DNA of 8,791 bases from Hyphomicrobiales bacterium (lineage in GTDB: Bacteria > Pseudomonadota > Alphaproteobacteria > Rhodobacterales > Rhodobacteraceae), in the NCBI GenBank assembly GCA_003558415.1, contig PWLT01000196.1, positions 1 to 8,791 of the forward strand, in the 5' to 3' direction. Below, one piece after another: positions 6,780 to 8,791 of this stretch (positions are counted from its first letter, which is position 1; each line of letters starts with the position of its first letter). The notes under the pieces are model-generated. The model was not told the origin of the DNA. It did no database searches and saw only the letters and a list, made by a program, of their open reading frames with translations. The translations under genes were made by a program, and so were the position numbers.

Positions 6780-7328
6780 TCAGTTGCGCCCCGAGGGCAG
6801 CTGTTCGAGCATCTCCTCGCGACGCAGCGGGAACTTGTCGATGGTCTGCACGATCTCGCGGCCGCTGCGCGGCGAGGGGCGGCGCCATTTGATCTCGCCG
6901 TCCTTGCCCACGATGGCCAGCATGAAACCGCGCGGGCGCAGCCGCTGGCGCGCATCGGTCTCCGCGGTCGGGTCGGTGTCGAGAATCACCACCACATCGC
7001 GCTCGATCATCTGCTCGGCGACCTCCTCGATATATGCCACCTGCCGGGCGAAGGAGGGATCGGCCGGCGTGTTGGCGATGATCACGATCGGGCGCTTGAG
7101 CCAGAGGAATTGGTCGAGTTGGACCTCGGCGGCCTCGTATGTGACCAGCCCCTCCAGCGCGTCGTCCTCATCGACGAGTGCCTCCTCGGCGATCACCTCG
7201 TCCGCTTCGGCCTCGGCCTCTGCTTCGGCCATGGCCTCCGCGGCGGAGGCGTCGGATTGCGCCCAGGCCGCCGGAGCGGCGAGCAGGGCGAGGATGGAAA
7301 CGAAAAGGGCGATCTTGATCGGGTACAT
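6780..7328 (-). CDS. Exported DUF4174 domain protein
   Basis: The 182-residue protein starts with a classical signal peptide ([22 protein letters not shown]), probably cut after Ala23. Residues 26-60 form an unusual acidic Ala/Glu segment with about 15 Asp or Glu and no basic residue. The DUF4174 domain follows (about 68-172), recognisable by the sequence [19 protein letters not shown], then [30 protein letters not shown] and the end [11 protein letters not shown]. The family has a thioredoxin-like pattern without active-site cysteines, and no biochemical role is known to me. The mature protein should be periplasmic. The start is well supported by AGGAGGA at 7332-7338 on the minus strand, 3 nt before the ATG. 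It is divergent from the methylmalonyl-CoA mutase gene and convergent with pccA. A DUF4174 gene in this place seems common in relatives, so the linkage may be functional, but this is inference. Confidence 0.9.
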   Translation of the reverse strand: MYPIKIALFVSILALLAAPAAWAQSDASAAEAMAEAEAEAEADEVIAEEALVDEDDALEGLVTYEAAEVQLDQFLWLKRPIVIIANTPADPSFARQVAYIEEVAEQMIERDVVVILDTDPTAETDARQRLRPRGFMLAIVGKDGEIKWRRPSPRSGREIVQTIDKFPLRREEMLEQLPSGRN

Positions 7329-7365
7329 GGGTCCTCCTGTTACGCAGGATATAGGAGCATTATCC

Positions 7366-7380
7366 GCATTTGCACCGCAA
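7366..7380. promoter_or_regulatory. Possible second TTTGCA-type regulator site, DUF4174/mutase divergent region
   Basis: ATTTGCA at 7368-7374 repeats the same heptamer found twice before pccB (956-962 and 981-987). It is part of an imperfect symmetric element, TTGC-ACC-GCAA, at 7370-7380. It lies 60-70 bp before the mutase ATG and about 40 bp before the DUF4174 ATG, where an operator would be expected. AT-rich heptamers of this kind should be rare in DNA this GC-rich. The match to the full TTTGCAAA core is only 6 of 8. Confidence 0.35.
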
Positions 7381-7439
7381 GTCGTTCACAACATCGCATC
7401 CTCCGGGGATGCGTGCCACAGCAACAGGGGGATGTCGCG

Positions 7440-8791
<1,352 letters not shown>

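Noticed and set aside
7329..7439. Possible cobalamin riboswitch before the mutase gene
   Set aside because: The intergenic space is only 111 bp and shared by divergent genes. I see no B12-box-like sequence or long structured leader.

Overview
This is a GC-rich (roughly two-thirds G+C by eye) window that looks like a Rhodobacteraceae (roseobacter/Rhodobacter-type alphaproteobacterium) chromosome. The protein sequences, the gene order pccB - small genes - pccA - DUF4174 - methylmalonyl-CoA mutase, and a GGGGATATTT-type intergenic motif all fit that family. The locus is the propionyl-CoA carboxylase / methylmalonyl-CoA mutase region, the central route from propionyl-CoA to succinyl-CoA.

Layout: (1) 1-878, minus strand, the N-terminal three quarters of a Bcr/CflA-type MFS drug transporter, running off the left edge. 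(2) 879-1061, an AT-rich divergent control region with a TTGACA -35 box and a perfect ATTTGCAAAT palindrome in the promoter spacer, a good candidate operator for a PccR-like acyl-CoA regulator. (3) 1062-2594, pccB. (4) 2654-4338, four small same-strand genes: a three-helix membrane protein, a membrane-anchored protein possibly of family DUF6497, a 48-residue putative lipoprotein, and a soluble protein of unknown function. (5) A textbook intrinsic terminator at 4507-4540. (6) 4652-6649, pccA. (7) 6780-7328, minus strand, an exported DUF4174 protein with a very acidic Ala/Glu linker. (8) 7440-8791, plus strand, the catalytic part of methylmalonyl-CoA mutase, cut by the right edge before its B12-binding domain.

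How the genes work together: PccA carboxylates biotin and PccB transfers the carboxyl group to propionyl-CoA. After epimerisation (no epimerase gene is seen here), the mutase makes succinyl-CoA for the TCA cycle. The pathway handles propionyl-CoA from odd-chain fatty acids, branched amino acids, the ethylmalonyl-CoA pathway and, in marine relatives, DMSP breakdown. The terminator separates the alpha- and beta-subunit genes into different transcription units.

No mobile element, CRISPR array, tRNA, rRNA or convincing riboswitch was found. The core enzymes are well known. The less explored material is the set of small envelope or unknown genes inside the locus, the TTTGCAAA-type sites before pccB and between DUF4174 and the mutase gene, and the absence of an adjacent pccR-type regulator, with a transporter gene in the divergent position.
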